NCBI RefSeq assembly: GCF_000379665.1
Contig: NZ_KB903372.1
Location: 822-64,821, forward strand
Length of the DNA: 64,000 bases
Reading direction: 5' to 3'
From: Butyricimonas synergistica DSM 23225
GTDB lineage: Bacteria; Bacteroidota; Bacteroidia; Bacteroidales; Marinifilaceae
Shown: piece by piece, positions 9,749-19,398 of the stretch
How positions within the stretch are numbered: the first letter of the stretch is position 1
Layout: every line of letters begins with the position of its first letter
Position numbers and translations under genes: made by a program
The notes under the pieces: generated by a model
Databases searched by the model: none
Seen by the model: only the letters and a program-made list of their open reading frames with translations
What the model was told of the DNA's origin: nothing

Positions 9749-12736
9749 TTAATTATCTTCCACGCAACGGATAAAACAAGCGTCACTGCCACCAGAACTT
9801 AAATTATTACCTGAACTTATTTCATGGAAATCAAATGTATAATAATTTATATCCCAACCACAAATATTCTCACTAGAAGTTTTACCATACTGTTTTTCAA
9901 GCCAATAAATCGCTCCCTGCCGACGATACAAATCATAAAATAGAGGACGGAGTGCCAATAAATCCGCGCCATCGGGATATGCCGCAGTTCTATTGGCATA
10001 CCGAAGCATACCATTTTCTGCAAATCTTCGACGCCCGTATCCGGACGCTCCTATAGGGAAGAATACGTGCTTACCATTCGTCTTGTTATACACGAAACAT
10101 CCTCTCATCCCATAACCGCTTTCAACGCCGGAACCGCCTTTCCCCGAGCGGTATTCATAAACGTCCTGAATACTTGTATGTGTCGAATTATCATTGGTGC
10201 CATCTCCATAAAGCACACCAAAACCTTGTTCAACACTAGAAGTGGTAAAAAGAAGATTATAATCATTGTAATTCGCAACTCTTACGTTAGCACCAAGATT
10301 TACTTTCCACGAAGGATTTTCCGTATTTTGAGAGGCTATGCCATCCCACGCGAGAGGTGCCGCACCTACAATATTCAAAGTCCCGGGAGCCACGAAATCC
10401 CCCGGTTTGACATTATTCCATGGAACTTTGCGATGTACTTGGCTGGAAGCTGCTATCGGTTGCTCCAAATTGCCATAACGAAACAACGACCCCTCGTCAA
10501 GCGGAGTATCAACTTCTTTACCCGCGGCAAGCAAATTACGGTTATGCCATTTCGCACCTCCGTCCACGAGTTGCACCGGACCATCTCCCTGCGTCACGAA
10601 AATCAAGTGCTGGCAAGTGTAATCATGATAATCTACACGAATAACCGTTTGACGCACCTCCCCCTCTGGTATCTTGCCTTTGAATTTCACGTCAAATTCG
10701 ATAAAACTTCCCGTCTTCCCTTCTGCATTTTCAAGCGTAATGAAATCATCCCCCCGAAAAGGGACTCCATCCACCTCCGAGGGGATATAAGCCCGCCAAC
10801 GCCCTTCGGAAGGGAAGGCTTCAAAATTGACTGCCTCTTCCTTCGGCAATCTCATCAATTTTACATGAAAAGAACTCGTGTTCCCTGCACTTCGGTAAAT
10901 GCCCTTGGGATTAACGACACGACGCACCTGGAAAATTTTTGCCGTGTCTTTTAATGTTCGCTCTCTCCCGTCATCAAATTTTATTTTCACGGTAAATTCC
11001 ACCTGTGCCTGACGCTGATAGGCGACATAGGGATTGTTACCGGTATAGGCAGAACTGACAATCATCTGCTTCGCCCGCGTGTACAAGGGAATCGTTATGT
11101 TTACGGTTTTATTTACTTTATCAGTGGTTATGGTGTAAGTTCCATCATTCTCCGAATGCGTCCCATCCGTTGTCGAGTAATCCCTTGTCCCCCTTTTTGT
11201 TTCTTCATAGTACGCCTTATTACTCGTAATTGTTATTATACCATCCCCTTTTTCATTTCCATTTGACAATATTTTAGCCGTAGTCTTGCGAAGCGAAAGG
11301 AAACCATGCCAAGGGGCATTGTTTGCGTCAGTAGGTGTCACCGCGTAATCATATTGCTTGGCATAGTCAAGCGTCGAGGCTCCCTCCGGCGCCCAATTAT
11401 TGAATATGATTCTCGCACCCAAAGAGTCAAGTTGCCCCCCTCCGGTATTTATTTTTATAGGAAAATCCAAAGAGCGGTTATAAAGATAAGAAATGTAATA
11501 AACCGGCGGAACCTCTATTCCCGGTTTTTCCTCTTTATACTCGATATGCCAATCCGCATCATTGGCAAAATTTTTCAACACCAGCGTGAGTTTGTAGTGA
11601 TAATTTCGTTCGGCATTATAATCGGTCGCGACATCCTTGCCGAGCATGAAACGGTATTTTATAGGACCGCTACCCACCTTTTGGGGATTAATGGACACGT
11701 AATAAGCGTCCACCTCGATATACGTGCCGAAAGGCATGTCATCTTTCAGGCTATAACTATCGTCCCCGGGAAAACCGGGGCGGTCCAATGCACCATTCCC
11801 ATCGGCATCTTGCCGTTTATCTTTTCCCTCTCCTTGCATATTTTCAAAAAAGAACAAAGCGTTGGACCCTTCCTTGTGTTCACCATATTCAGGCTTACCG
11901 GTCGATAATCGCACGGGATAATATTCATTAAATGCCGGCACATCCTCTCCCTCGTAATAACGTATGATTTCTCCATCAATAAGATTCGCCACGTCCTTTA
12001 TTTTATTCGTGTCCCCCAAGAAACAAGTCCTGGGTATGTCTTTAATCCGAACCGATTTCAAGTAAACGAAAACCCCTTCTTCCAACCCGGAAGCATCGTA
12101 CGCCACCGTCACTTTCGATGCCGCACGCCGCACCCATGCGTGCAATTTTGTCGTGTTTTTGTTGATCAACACCGTTTCTTCCGCAACAAGCGCCTTTTTA
12201 TCTGCCAATCCATCATTATCTACCACAAAGTGACCGAACATTTGGCTATTCTTTGCCACATCATCAGCGATCCAAGTTAAAGTGATTCCTTTCAATCCCT
12301 CCACGGTTTGAATGGCCTCTCCATAAGAAGCAAGGTCCAAATTGGCAACCGCGTAAATATAATACCTCCCCTGCGGAACAGTCAATGTAAAAGAAGCACG
12401 GGAAGTTGCCGATTCGGCATAGGGCCCCCCGGATGTAAGGCCATCCCTGTCAACGGATGTCGTCGGCTTGAAATTTTCAATCTCGTATTTCTCGACCAAG
12501 TTTCCCCCCTCCGTGTATAACAACACCCACAAACTCTGAATATCTTTTATCGCGTCCCCGGCACTTCTGCTCGCCCCGTTCAACGCAGGAACCAGCGGTT
12601 TGAACTCCACGGTTGCGGTTACAGTACTTGTAGCCCCGGGAGTAAAATCATCATCTCCTCCCAGCGGTTCATCCTCGCAAGCGGCGAAGCAAATGAACAG
12701 CACATACAAAAGACTATATAGTATATCCCGTTTCAT
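9749..12736 (-). CDS. DUF4906-type fimbrial tip protein with FISUMP/C-lectin-like C-terminus
   Basis: A 995-residue lipoprotein (lipobox CFAACEDEP) and last gene of the fimbrial operon. Residues about 30-400 resemble fimbrillin-type repeats (RAASKVTVAYDASG, then HYKLTLVLKNFANDADWHIEY). The middle fits the DUF4906 region of Bacteroidota fimbrial tip adhesins. The last 250 residues (NRNLLAAGKE, RGCFVYN, MLRYANRTAAYP and the ending DACFIRCVEDN) resemble FISUMP / C-type-lectin-like domains, which often close with an xVRCVxD motif. It probably sits at the fimbrial tip and contacts a ligand (inference). The length suits a tip adhesin. Confidence 0.72.
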   Translation of the reverse strand: MKRDILYSLLYVLFICFAACEDEPLGGDDDFTPGATSTVTATVEFKPLVPALNGASRSAGDAIKDIQSLWVLLYTEGGNLVEKYEIENFKPTTSVDRDGLTSGGPYAESATSRASFTLTVPQGRYYIYAVANLDLASYGEAIQTVEGLKGITLTWIADDVAKNSQMFGHFVVDNDGLADKKALVAEETVLINKNTTKLHAWVRRAASKVTVAYDASGLEEGVFVYLKSVRIKDIPRTCFLGDTNKIKDVANLIDGEIIRYYEGEDVPAFNEYYPVRLSTGKPEYGEHKEGSNALFFFENMQGEGKDKRQDADGNGALDRPGFPGDDSYSLKDDMPFGTYIEVDAYYVSINPQKVGSGPIKYRFMLGKDVATDYNAERNYHYKLTLVLKNFANDADWHIEYKEEKPGIEVPPVYYISYLYNRSLDFPIKINTGGGQLDSLGARIIFNNWAPEGASTLDYAKQYDYAVTPTDANNAPWHGFLSLRKTTAKILSNGNEKGDGIITITSNKAYYEETKRGTRDYSTTDGTHSENDGTYTITTDKVNKTVNITIPLYTRAKQMIVSSAYTGNNPYVAYQRQAQVEFTVKIKFDDGRERTLKDTAKIFQVRRVVNPKGIYRSAGNTSSFHVKLMRLPKEEAVNFEAFPSEGRWRAYIPSEVDGVPFRGDDFITLENAEGKTGSFIEFDVKFKGKIPEGEVRQTVIRVDYHDYTCQHLIFVTQGDGPVQLVDGGAKWHNRNLLAAGKEVDTPLDEGSLFRYGNLEQPIAASSQVHRKVPWNNVKPGDFVAPGTLNIVGAAPLAWDGIASQNTENPSWKVNLGANVRVANYNDYNLLFTTSSVEQGFGVLYGDGTNDNSTHTSIQDVYEYRSGKGGSGVESGYGMRGCFVYNKTNGKHVFFPIGASGYGRRRFAENGMLRYANRTAAYPDGADLLALRPLFYDLYRRQGAIYWLEKQYGKTSSENICGWDINYYTFDFHEISSGNNLSSGGSDACFIRCVEDN

Positions 12737-12754
12737 ATTTTCAACGATTCTCTG

Positions 12755-13840
12755 TTATAACCCAAAATCCGGTTTAAGCTCTTTTTCCCGGTAAGGCTCC
12801 ACATCAACCACCCACTCTAATTCAAATTTATCATCATTCTTTATCGTGATATTCACCACGACATGCGTGTTCCTCGGAAGCCCGTGAGGCAGGTTTCCGA
12901 GTTTTCTTTCCCAAGAAACCCCATTCACCGTGATACCCACGAGATACTCCCCGTCGGGTTTTCCCTCCAGTAAATAAATAGGTTCTAATTCCTTAAATCC
13001 ATTATTGGCGGGCAATATAACATCCACCCCCTCATGCTTGTAATCATACACCCCGGAAAACGGCGGCACATTGTAACTCTTTATCGCTAAAACCGAATAA
13101 TTGTCCCCCTCCTCCCCAATCGTCTCTTCTTCGTATTTAGCGTTTCGCGGCAAGTAATACTCCTTGTTCGCCATATTTTTAATCACCAAACCCGTCAATT
13201 CCCTCATGGTAGAAGTCTCGTTCGTTATCCGGAACGTGAATTTCACGGCAGCTCTTGTCACGAAAAGCTGGCACTCGTTATTCTCCTGGCGAGACACGTA
13301 CACCTGGTGGCGTTCGTTCATGGGCAAAGCTCCCGACAATTGTCCCGAAGGCGTTTCCACCCGGACCGTCAGATTGGAAATTACCTCCGCGGGGAATGTT
13401 TCCCCGACCATTATACCATCAAGGAAATCAGATAGGGCAAGCGTCTCGTTGCTATCTCCCTGACTCACCTGAATACTCTCGTTATCCTCGTTCACGAAAA
13501 GATAAATCTGTTTCCATTCCCCGCTAACCACCTTAAATTTTCCAGACACAACGCTCATCACGGCAGAAGAAGAAAAATTTATAAAGTCGTTTATCTCGAC
13601 CACGCCATTCTCCCGCACCACGATCACCCGCAATTTTTGCATCATCTCGTCCTCATTCTTGGGTTTCGCATCCTCCACTACCCCGCGGGCTATGGGACGT
13701 GCCACGTCGGACAACGCCACGTTGATATTGAGGTTCACCAGAACCTCTCCCTCGGCATTTTCCCCGGTATCCCGGCTACATCCCCCGGACAACAAGAACG
13801 CCATCAATCCAAATATGAGATAACACGCAACCTGTTTCAT
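12755..13840 (-). CDS. Fimbrillin-like accessory subunit lipoprotein
   Basis: A 361-residue lipoprotein with lipobox LLSGGC. Its pattern (VNLNINVALSDVARPIARG, QKLRVIVVRENGVVEIND, VTRAAVKFTFRITNET) matches minor subunits of Bacteroidales type V fimbriae, which polymerise by donor-strand exchange after lipoprotein cleavage. The closing strand FELEWVVDVEPYREKELKP would be the donor or capping strand. It overlaps the upstream gene by four bases (start 13840, previous stop at 13837), so translation is likely coupled. Order in the operon places it between the anchor subunit and the tip protein. Exact subunit identity (FimC/D/E-like or Mfa3-like) cannot be fixed by eye. Confidence 0.7.
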   Translation of the reverse strand: MKQVACYLIFGLMAFLLSGGCSRDTGENAEGEVLVNLNINVALSDVARPIARGVVEDAKPKNEDEMMQKLRVIVVRENGVVEINDFINFSSSAVMSVVSGKFKVVSGEWKQIYLFVNEDNESIQVSQGDSNETLALSDFLDGIMVGETFPAEVISNLTVRVETPSGQLSGALPMNERHQVYVSRQENNECQLFVTRAAVKFTFRITNETSTMRELTGLVIKNMANKEYYLPRNAKYEEETIGEEGDNYSVLAIKSYNVPPFSGVYDYKHEGVDVILPANNGFKELEPIYLLEGKPDGEYLVGITVNGVSWERKLGNLPHGLPRNTHVVVNITIKNDDKFELEWVVDVEPYREKELKPDFGL

Positions 13841-14847
13841 TTTTGAATGTCATTGACTCTAACCGTCCAATCATTAATCTTTATCGTCGTTTTCAACCAC
13901 CGGTAATCCGTGTCAAGCAAAAAAAGCATCGACCACTCGCTCTGCCGGTCCAAAAACTCCTGTTTATCCATATCCTTGTAAAATTCACTCCTGAACGCCA
14001 GCAAATAATTGTTCAACGGAATGTTCAGCACCTCCCCCGCATCCTCCTTCCGGCGAATCACGAGCTTCGGGCTATTCTTCAGCATCAACCGCGAAGTTGA
14101 AAACTCCGCGTATGCCATGACCACCTCCTTGTCGTTCCCCATCATTCCCGCTGACACTTGCCCCCTCGCCCAAGGCGTGTAGGCCACCTCCCCGTTCGGG
14201 ATCACATCGTTATCACTAGCGAACAAGGTGTTGTCATCCGTGATCTCGAAATCAAAATCCTTGTCATCCACCGGGTCGCCGTTCATCTGTTGCAACATGA
14301 TCCGGATATTATTCGTGTTCTTCATCATCTCCACCACGCCCTCTTGATACAAGTCCGCCGTGGCAAGCGTGAGTTGTCCCCAGTACATGTCGTGCAATTT
14401 CTTCCGATCGGGGTTCGTCAGGCAATCCTCGTCCATTCTTACCCGGGCATCGCCATACTTGCTTCCCGGTGCCGGAGGTCGTACCATGAAAAAAGAACTT
14501 TCCCCGCAAGCCATTCCCCCGTAAGCCACGAAACGGTAATTTCCCGGCTTCAATTCCAACGTCATCCGGTAACTTTCGTCCCGCAATTCCGGTCCCATCA
14601 CCACGCGGGTATCCACGTAATTGCCTTCCTCGTCATATATATAAAGTGTCAAGCAATCCACCTTCTTGGGGAATGCGTTGGCAAACTCCATGTTGTAGTC
14701 GTAGATAAAACGAAGCGACACCCCGTGAGCGCATGGATCGAGATCTTCATATATTTTCTCGCACGAGGAGAAGGCAAAGCTCATCGACGCGGCACAAAGT
14801 GCCGCACCGATGATTCTTGAAACTATATTTCGTTTTCTACTTTGCAT
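13837..14847 (-). CDS. FimB/Mfa2-family fimbrial anchor subunit
   Basis: A 336-residue lipoprotein whose mature start (CEKIYEDLDPC) and following GVSLRFIYDYNMEFANAF are hallmarks of the FimB/Mfa2 family, which anchors the fimbria to the outer membrane and limits its length. The C-terminal strand LKTTIKINDWTVRVNDI resembles that of the major subunit encoded just upstream. It starts eight bases after the major subunit stop and overlaps the next gene. The N-terminus has a somewhat long charged lead (MQSRKRNIVSRI) before the hydrophobic segment. Confidence 0.85.
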   Translation of the reverse strand: MQSRKRNIVSRIIGAALCAASMSFAFSSCEKIYEDLDPCAHGVSLRFIYDYNMEFANAFPKKVDCLTLYIYDEEGNYVDTRVVMGPELRDESYRMTLELKPGNYRFVAYGGMACGESSFFMVRPPAPGSKYGDARVRMDEDCLTNPDRKKLHDMYWGQLTLATADLYQEGVVEMMKNTNNIRIMLQQMNGDPVDDKDFDFEITDDNTLFASDNDVIPNGEVAYTPWARGQVSAGMMGNDKEVVMAYAEFSTSRLMLKNSPKLVIRRKEDAGEVLNIPLNNYLLAFRSEFYKDMDKQEFLDRQSEWSMLFLLDTDYRWLKTTIKINDWTVRVNDIQK

Positions 14848-14855
14848 GTTGATTC

Positions 14856-16814
14856 TTAAAATTCGATATTATTTATACGGACCGTCCAAGGCAATACCTC
14901 CACGGAAACCGTCAGGTAAACATCGCTTTTTTCGTCCGGGTCATCCGGATCTATTGGGTCCGGATCGTTGTCAGAAATGCGCGGATGGCCTAAACGGTCA
15001 ATTTTCGTGACAGCAAGTTTGTACACGTTGTTACGCACCACGCCGAACTCCATCGGGCCCATGCTCCCGTTTTCCCCGTTATCATTGTGACGGTTCCAGT
15101 AGTAATAATAGCAATAATACCCGACAGGATCACTACCTTCTTTACTAGACTGGTAAATCGTAAATCTGGAACCGACAGCAGCCGTTCTAAAACTTTCCCA
15201 ATAAGTCGTGTTAGAAGCGTTTGTTTGCCATTGACTCCACAAGTAATCAGGGCTCTTAGGGTCAGTACTATACACGGCAGCCACAGCAGGAGTATCGCCC
15301 TCAGCCGCTTTCTCTACACAAATTTTGTCCGCATTCTCAGGATTCCCGAATACCGCGGTGTAAAATTCACGACTGGCATTTTCATCCAAAGCAGCAGCAC
15401 GTACCTCTTTCCAAGTCACGTAAATATTCGTCAAATAGGTATAAAGGATCGGGTCCTGCATCGGATTTCCCGTGAGATCTGTACGTTTCAGAAGTTTCAC
15501 TAAAGAATTAGTCTCGTCCGCACCGTCGGGTGCAATCATCTGACCTTTAAAAACAACCCCGGTAGTAATTCCTTGTTTTTGATTAGAAGTTTCCCCGGGA
15601 ATTGTATTTTCCGCCACGTAACGCCAAATTTTATATTCTTTTGAACCATAATTGTCACTAGTAGCACCTTCACCCAACACCTTACTAATATCATGCGAAT
15701 CCCACTGCCCGCGAGCGGTCTGGTCAATTGTCCACGACATACCCTCCTCGTGGCCTAAGCAATAATCAAAATACGTTCCAAAACCACTGGCAATACCCGT
15801 ATTTTTCTCCGCGGCATCCGTGTCTACCACGTAATTTGATGGAGTTTCCACACCACAAATATTCCAGCCGTCCTTCAATCCATTCGCGGACACACGGCGC
15901 AAGTAGTAGAAATTTTTGCTCATGTTCACCAATGCCATTTTTTGCAACTGGATTTGCATGAGAGGTGCATTATTTTTCATCACAACATCGTATGTATTGT
16001 TCTTTCCGCTCCCGTCCTTGAAATCAAAACGAGCTACAGAACGTTCTACTTGAATTGCACCGTTATTGACAACCTCTTTATCGGTACCGTAATTATTGGG
16101 ACCAGACAAATTGAACGCGTTATTCTCTGTCGTGTAATCATTCCAATCTGCTAATGTCTTGGGTAATTTCTTTTTTGCCAATACGGCATTCGACATCAAG
16201 AACTTTTTATCAGTAGTAGCAGCATCAAACTCCGTTCTGCCAGCAATCCCATCTCTCCATGCAGTAGTTCCCACAGTTGCATCGTCAATCAATTTTTTTA
16301 AAGCCGTCGTAGGATTACAGAACACATAAACGTGTATCTCATCCTTTCCTGTTGTCAAATTGCCATTCGCATCCGTATTAGCAGCCTCGTAATAAGCGGC
16401 GATTGATGTCTTCGTGATCCTTTTCGTCGTGCTGAAAGAGGTCGAAGACAAATTCGTCATGTTTTCTGGCGTTTCCGTGATGCTGTGGGCAATCAATTCG
16501 TCACTCGTCGTTGCCAACACGAGCAAAACCTCGCTCACCGTGTTCTCTTTCTCCTGCCCCACCTCTGTGCCACTCGTACTGGTTCCATAATCCCCATTTT
16601 CCGGTGTATTTGTTTCACTGCGAGCCCCCACTCCCCCGGCAGGAAGCTGTACCGATACATTCATGTAAACGGCATCTTTAGAGCCATTCAGATTCTCGTC
16701 AGAATCGTCGCCTGTAAGAGTGTCATTGCTACACCCGGCGAGCAACCCCATCACGAGAATGCTCGCGAAATAATTCCACATTCTTTTCATCTCTTTTTTA
16801 TTTAAATTGGTCAT
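14856..16814 (-). CDS. Mfa1-like major fimbrial subunit
   Basis: A 652-residue lipoprotein precursor (VMGLLAGCSND) with the fimbrillin pattern: ALKKLIDD helical part, QVERSVARFDFKDG, then LQKMALVNMSKNFYYLRRV, and a C-terminal strand VEVLPWTVRINNIEF for donor-strand exchange. A proline/aspartate-rich linker (NDPDPIDPDDPDEKSD) precedes that last strand. It is larger than P. gingivalis Mfa1 and should be the shaft subunit. The start at 16814 forms an ATGA overlap with the stop of the gene before it, so I keep it even though a shorter start (MKRMWNYF) would also give a signal peptide. Confidence 0.82.
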   Translation of the reverse strand: MTNLNKKEMKRMWNYFASILVMGLLAGCSNDTLTGDDSDENLNGSKDAVYMNVSVQLPAGGVGARSETNTPENGDYGTSTSGTEVGQEKENTVSEVLLVLATTSDELIAHSITETPENMTNLSSTSFSTTKRITKTSIAAYYEAANTDANGNLTTGKDEIHVYVFCNPTTALKKLIDDATVGTTAWRDGIAGRTEFDAATTDKKFLMSNAVLAKKKLPKTLADWNDYTTENNAFNLSGPNNYGTDKEVVNNGAIQVERSVARFDFKDGSGKNNTYDVVMKNNAPLMQIQLQKMALVNMSKNFYYLRRVSANGLKDGWNICGVETPSNYVVDTDAAEKNTGIASGFGTYFDYCLGHEEGMSWTIDQTARGQWDSHDISKVLGEGATSDNYGSKEYKIWRYVAENTIPGETSNQKQGITTGVVFKGQMIAPDGADETNSLVKLLKRTDLTGNPMQDPILYTYLTNIYVTWKEVRAAALDENASREFYTAVFGNPENADKICVEKAAEGDTPAVAAVYSTDPKSPDYLWSQWQTNASNTTYWESFRTAAVGSRFTIYQSSKEGSDPVGYYCYYYYWNRHNDNGENGSMGPMEFGVVRNNVYKLAVTKIDRLGHPRISDNDPDPIDPDDPDEKSDVYLTVSVEVLPWTVRINNIEF

Positions 16815-18229
16815 TCTATTTGGTCATTTTTCACTTCTTTCACTTGACGCAAAGCATCTTCCGCCTCGGTGATCCCCCCTTGGGCAGCCTCGGCGAAAAA
16901 CCTCATTGCCGAATCGTAATCTTTCGATAGACCTGCGTAAACCCCTCGGGCATAAACGGCTTCCACGCAATCACCCGCCTTGCCCAGGTAACGGGCAGCT
17001 CCTTTCAAGTCGCCTTTCGCCATGGCGGCATTGGCAGCGTTCAGGTTGGCGACCTCGTCCCCCGGGAACATCCGTACCGCAATCTCGAACGCCTCGTTGT
17101 ACTCGTCGCTACCCGGTTCCAAATCTTTCGCCGCTATATATAATTCACGTAAACTCAATTTCTGTGGCTGGGTTTTCATGATCCGCCGGATCTCTTCCGC
17201 GTCCGTGTAAGTGCGTACCACGTATCTCACCACGTAATCCGAGTGCCGAAGTCCCGGGTACACGTTCTTCAACAGGAACTGGTAATCCTCCGGGTAAGTC
17301 GATTTTATCATCTTTTCCTTGGCATCCGGTTCCAAATCGGCACGGATAAGCCCCAGAATATCATCTCGATTCCTCAAATTAGTACTGTCCACGTAAGCCT
17401 CCAAACCCGCCCAATCTTCCGGCTCGTAAGAGGTAAGAATCACGCTATCGGGGAAATGATACAACTCCCGCACGTAAGTTTTCAACGTTGCCGTTCTCCC
17501 CTTCGCCAGGCGAGTGTTATTGGCATACGTACCCTCCGGAGAGGCATATCCTTTGATACTCAATGCCGTGATACGCACATCCGGATCCTCCCGCACCACG
17601 TCAATCGTCTGTCGTATCTTCCGCAACTCTGTCGGATTCTTCCGGTAATCCTCGTGTATCTCCGTGCGATTCACCGGGAAATCGATATAAGCGGAACCTT
17701 TCACTTCACGCGTCTTCACCATCTCCACCTCCGGCGGCAGATACACGAACACCGGAGTGTAAACTTTCGGCTCCATCCGCAACAGCGGCACCCGACGGTC
17801 CTCCCCCTCGCCCCGACAACCGCAAGCTCTCTCGTCTATTGCCAAGGTAGCCTTCGACATCCACACCTCGAAAGGAAGCGAAGCACGATAACGAATCACA
17901 TTCGCCTGTCCCGCCCGTTCCAATACATCCCCGTCCGACACGGGCGTGTTACGCAAGTGATAGAAATAGCGGTTCCGTCCCGCCACGATCATAAAGGGCA
18001 ACTGCACGCTATCCGATTCGCCTTTCAATACCGGGACAAAAAGCAATTCCCGGTTCGTGGCAATATTCAAAGCGGACACGTCCACGTCCATTGAAACGAA
18101 CAAGGCATTCTCCCCACGCACCACGTCGAGATTCCTTACCACTACCTGCCCGTCGGCAAGTTCCTGCCCGCTCACGTTTGCCATGAACAACATCAGCAAG
18201 CCTAAACACCATATCTTTCTCATAGCCAT
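16811..18229 (-). CDS. DUF3868 / OmpA-like fimbrial assembly-associated protein
   Basis: A 472-residue exported protein (signal peptide through FMANVSGQ). Residues about 20-160 fit DUF3868 (VVVRNLDVVRGENALFVSMDVD). A central OmpA-like segment follows (SAYIDFPVNRTEIHEDYRKN, IKGYASPEGTYANNTRLAKGR), and the C-terminus is TPR-like (ANLNAANAAMAKGDLKGAARYLGKAG). Such proteins are encoded next to DUF3575 proteins ahead of Bacteroidales fimbrial genes, as here. The frame also extends to a TTG at 18250 overlapping the DUF3575 gene; I prefer the ATG at 18229, just after that gene's stop. Role: probably outer membrane/cell wall support for fimbrial assembly (inference). Confidence 0.8.
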   Translation of the reverse strand: MAMRKIWCLGLLMLFMANVSGQELADGQVVVRNLDVVRGENALFVSMDVDVSALNIATNRELLFVPVLKGESDSVQLPFMIVAGRNRYFYHLRNTPVSDGDVLERAGQANVIRYRASLPFEVWMSKATLAIDERACGCRGEGEDRRVPLLRMEPKVYTPVFVYLPPEVEMVKTREVKGSAYIDFPVNRTEIHEDYRKNPTELRKIRQTIDVVREDPDVRITALSIKGYASPEGTYANNTRLAKGRTATLKTYVRELYHFPDSVILTSYEPEDWAGLEAYVDSTNLRNRDDILGLIRADLEPDAKEKMIKSTYPEDYQFLLKNVYPGLRHSDYVVRYVVRTYTDAEEIRRIMKTQPQKLSLRELYIAAKDLEPGSDEYNEAFEIAVRMFPGDEVANLNAANAAMAKGDLKGAARYLGKAGDCVEAVYARGVYAGLSKDYDSAMRFFAEAAQGGITEAEDALRQVKEVKNDQIE

Positions 18230-18233
18230 CTTT

Positions 18234-18827
18234 TTAAAACAAATAAACAAAATTCAACGCCGCTTTCGTCGGTCCCACGTAATGATGCGACCGCCCTTTT
18301 GCCAACCTTGTCCCGCACTCGGCACAAGGATACACGTCGTAACGAGTATAAATGTACCCCACGCCGATTTCTGCCTCGAAATTCCAGTGCTTGGAAAGCA
18401 CCCACGAGTGACCGTAAGCCACTCCCGCTCCGACAAACCACCCTTGGTAACGGCGATCCGTCAACTTGGAGAAATCCGTTCCCCAAAAAGAAATACTATT
18501 CTTCAAGTTACCGACATTATACTTCCCGCCCAATACATGTACACCTAAAAAATGTCCCGCAAAACAGTCACAAAACCAATAACGAGCCTCCGGCTGCAGC
18601 ATCCAATGCTTCCACTTGTGATCGCCCGATATAGTCCACCCGTTATAATTGCTCGAGAGATCAAACGTCCATCTCGGCGCCAAACGAAACTCTATGCCGG
18701 CGTTAATTGTTGCCGTTGCATCATATAACAAGTTGCTCTTCACTGCCATTTTTTGACATTTTGCTCCCGTGCTGAAAAAAAGTCCCAAAAGCAAAAACAT
18801 ACAAAGCTTTAAACTCATTTTTCCCAT
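18234..18827 (-). CDS. DUF3575 outer membrane protein, first gene of fimbrial operon
   Basis: A 197-residue exported protein beginning at the ATG at 18827 (MGKMSLKLCMFLLL); the frame's upstream TTG at 18833 is unlikely. Alternating aromatic strands such as SNLLYDATATINAGIEFRLA, QPEARYWFCDCFAGHFLGVH and FEAEIGVGYIYTRYDVYPC are typical of DUF3575, an eight-stranded barrel family found at the head of Bacteroidales fimbrial operons. It keeps the usual Cys pair in YPCAECG. Its leader RNA would be about 220 bases if the promoter at 19054-19084 is used. Confidence 0.82.
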   Translation of the reverse strand: MGKMSLKLCMFLLLGLFFSTGAKCQKMAVKSNLLYDATATINAGIEFRLAPRWTFDLSSNYNGWTISGDHKWKHWMLQPEARYWFCDCFAGHFLGVHVLGGKYNVGNLKNSISFWGTDFSKLTDRRYQGWFVGAGVAYGHSWVLSKHWNFEAEIGVGYIYTRYDVYPCAECGTRLAKGRSHHYVGPTKAALNFVYLF

Positions 18828-19053
18828 ATCCAAGATTCATCGTAATTATACACCTATGCAAATCTCACTACAAAACATAATAAACAAAGCCTCGGTCTGC
18901 TTTATAAATAAACGCCATTTCATACTATACCACTCTAACACTTGTTCCTCAATACACTATCAATTCAAAACACTTCATATCTATACTAAACATCTATTGC
19001 ACAAATAAATGAAGCTATTAAACAAAATCGCTTTAATCGTTCGTTTAATGATA

Positions 19054-19084
19054 CAAAGATAATGGGGTAAAATTACAATACAAA
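19054..19084 (-). promoter_or_regulatory. Bacteroides-type promoter for the fimbrial operon
   Basis: On the minus strand TTTG (19084-19081), 19 bases, then TATCTTTG (19061-19054) matches the Bacteroides consensus TTTG-N19-21-TAnnTTTG exactly. Transcription should begin near 19047, giving a leader of about 220 bases before the DUF3575 start. Confidence 0.8.
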
Positions 19085-19333
19085 ATTTTCGCGTAATAAT
19101 TTGGTGCATATGTATATATGATTATATTTAATTATCAAACAATTCGTTTTTTAACCCCCTTTTTTTTAATCGCTTTAAACGAAGGTTTCAAGATATAAAA
19201 CGCATAAATTTAATTTTGTACATTTTACCAAAATATCACCAATACAGATATATTTTTGACAACAAAAATCTTTGCATCAACCACTCATAATAAATCAAAA
19301 AAATAAGTACATACGAAAATCATCCTACTTATT

Positions 19334-19365
19334 TTTGACGATCGTACCGGATTTAAATATTTTTG
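19334..19365 (+). promoter_or_regulatory. Bacteroides-type promoter for the DUF5131 gene
   Basis: TTTG at 19334-19337, a 20-base spacer and TATTTTTG at 19358-19365 match the Bacteroides consensus. The predicted start of transcription is near 19372, about 27 bases before the ATG at 19399. Confidence 0.75.
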
Positions 19366-19398
19366 TAACCAGTAAAACGATACCTAAAACCGTGACAA

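Larger units (their letters stand above)
18828..19398. other. Divergent regulatory region between fimbrial operon and DUF5131 gene
   Basis: A 571-base AT-rich non-coding stretch holding a promoter for each direction. An 11-base direct repeat AATCGCTTTAA occurs at 19026-19036 and 19168-19178. TTCGTTTAA at 19040-19048 and its reverse complement TTAAACGAA at 19175-19183 lie beside those copies. One copy overlaps the predicted fimbrial transcription start and the other lies about 85-100 bases upstream of the -33 box, an arrangement suited to a looping regulator. The two AraC-type regulators at 20518-22793 are nearby candidates (inference). Confidence 0.55.

Noticed and set aside
10067-10954. Plus-strand open frame of 295 codons opposite the fimbrial tip gene
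   Set aside because: No signal, domain or ribosome site; the tip protein on the minus strand explains the region.
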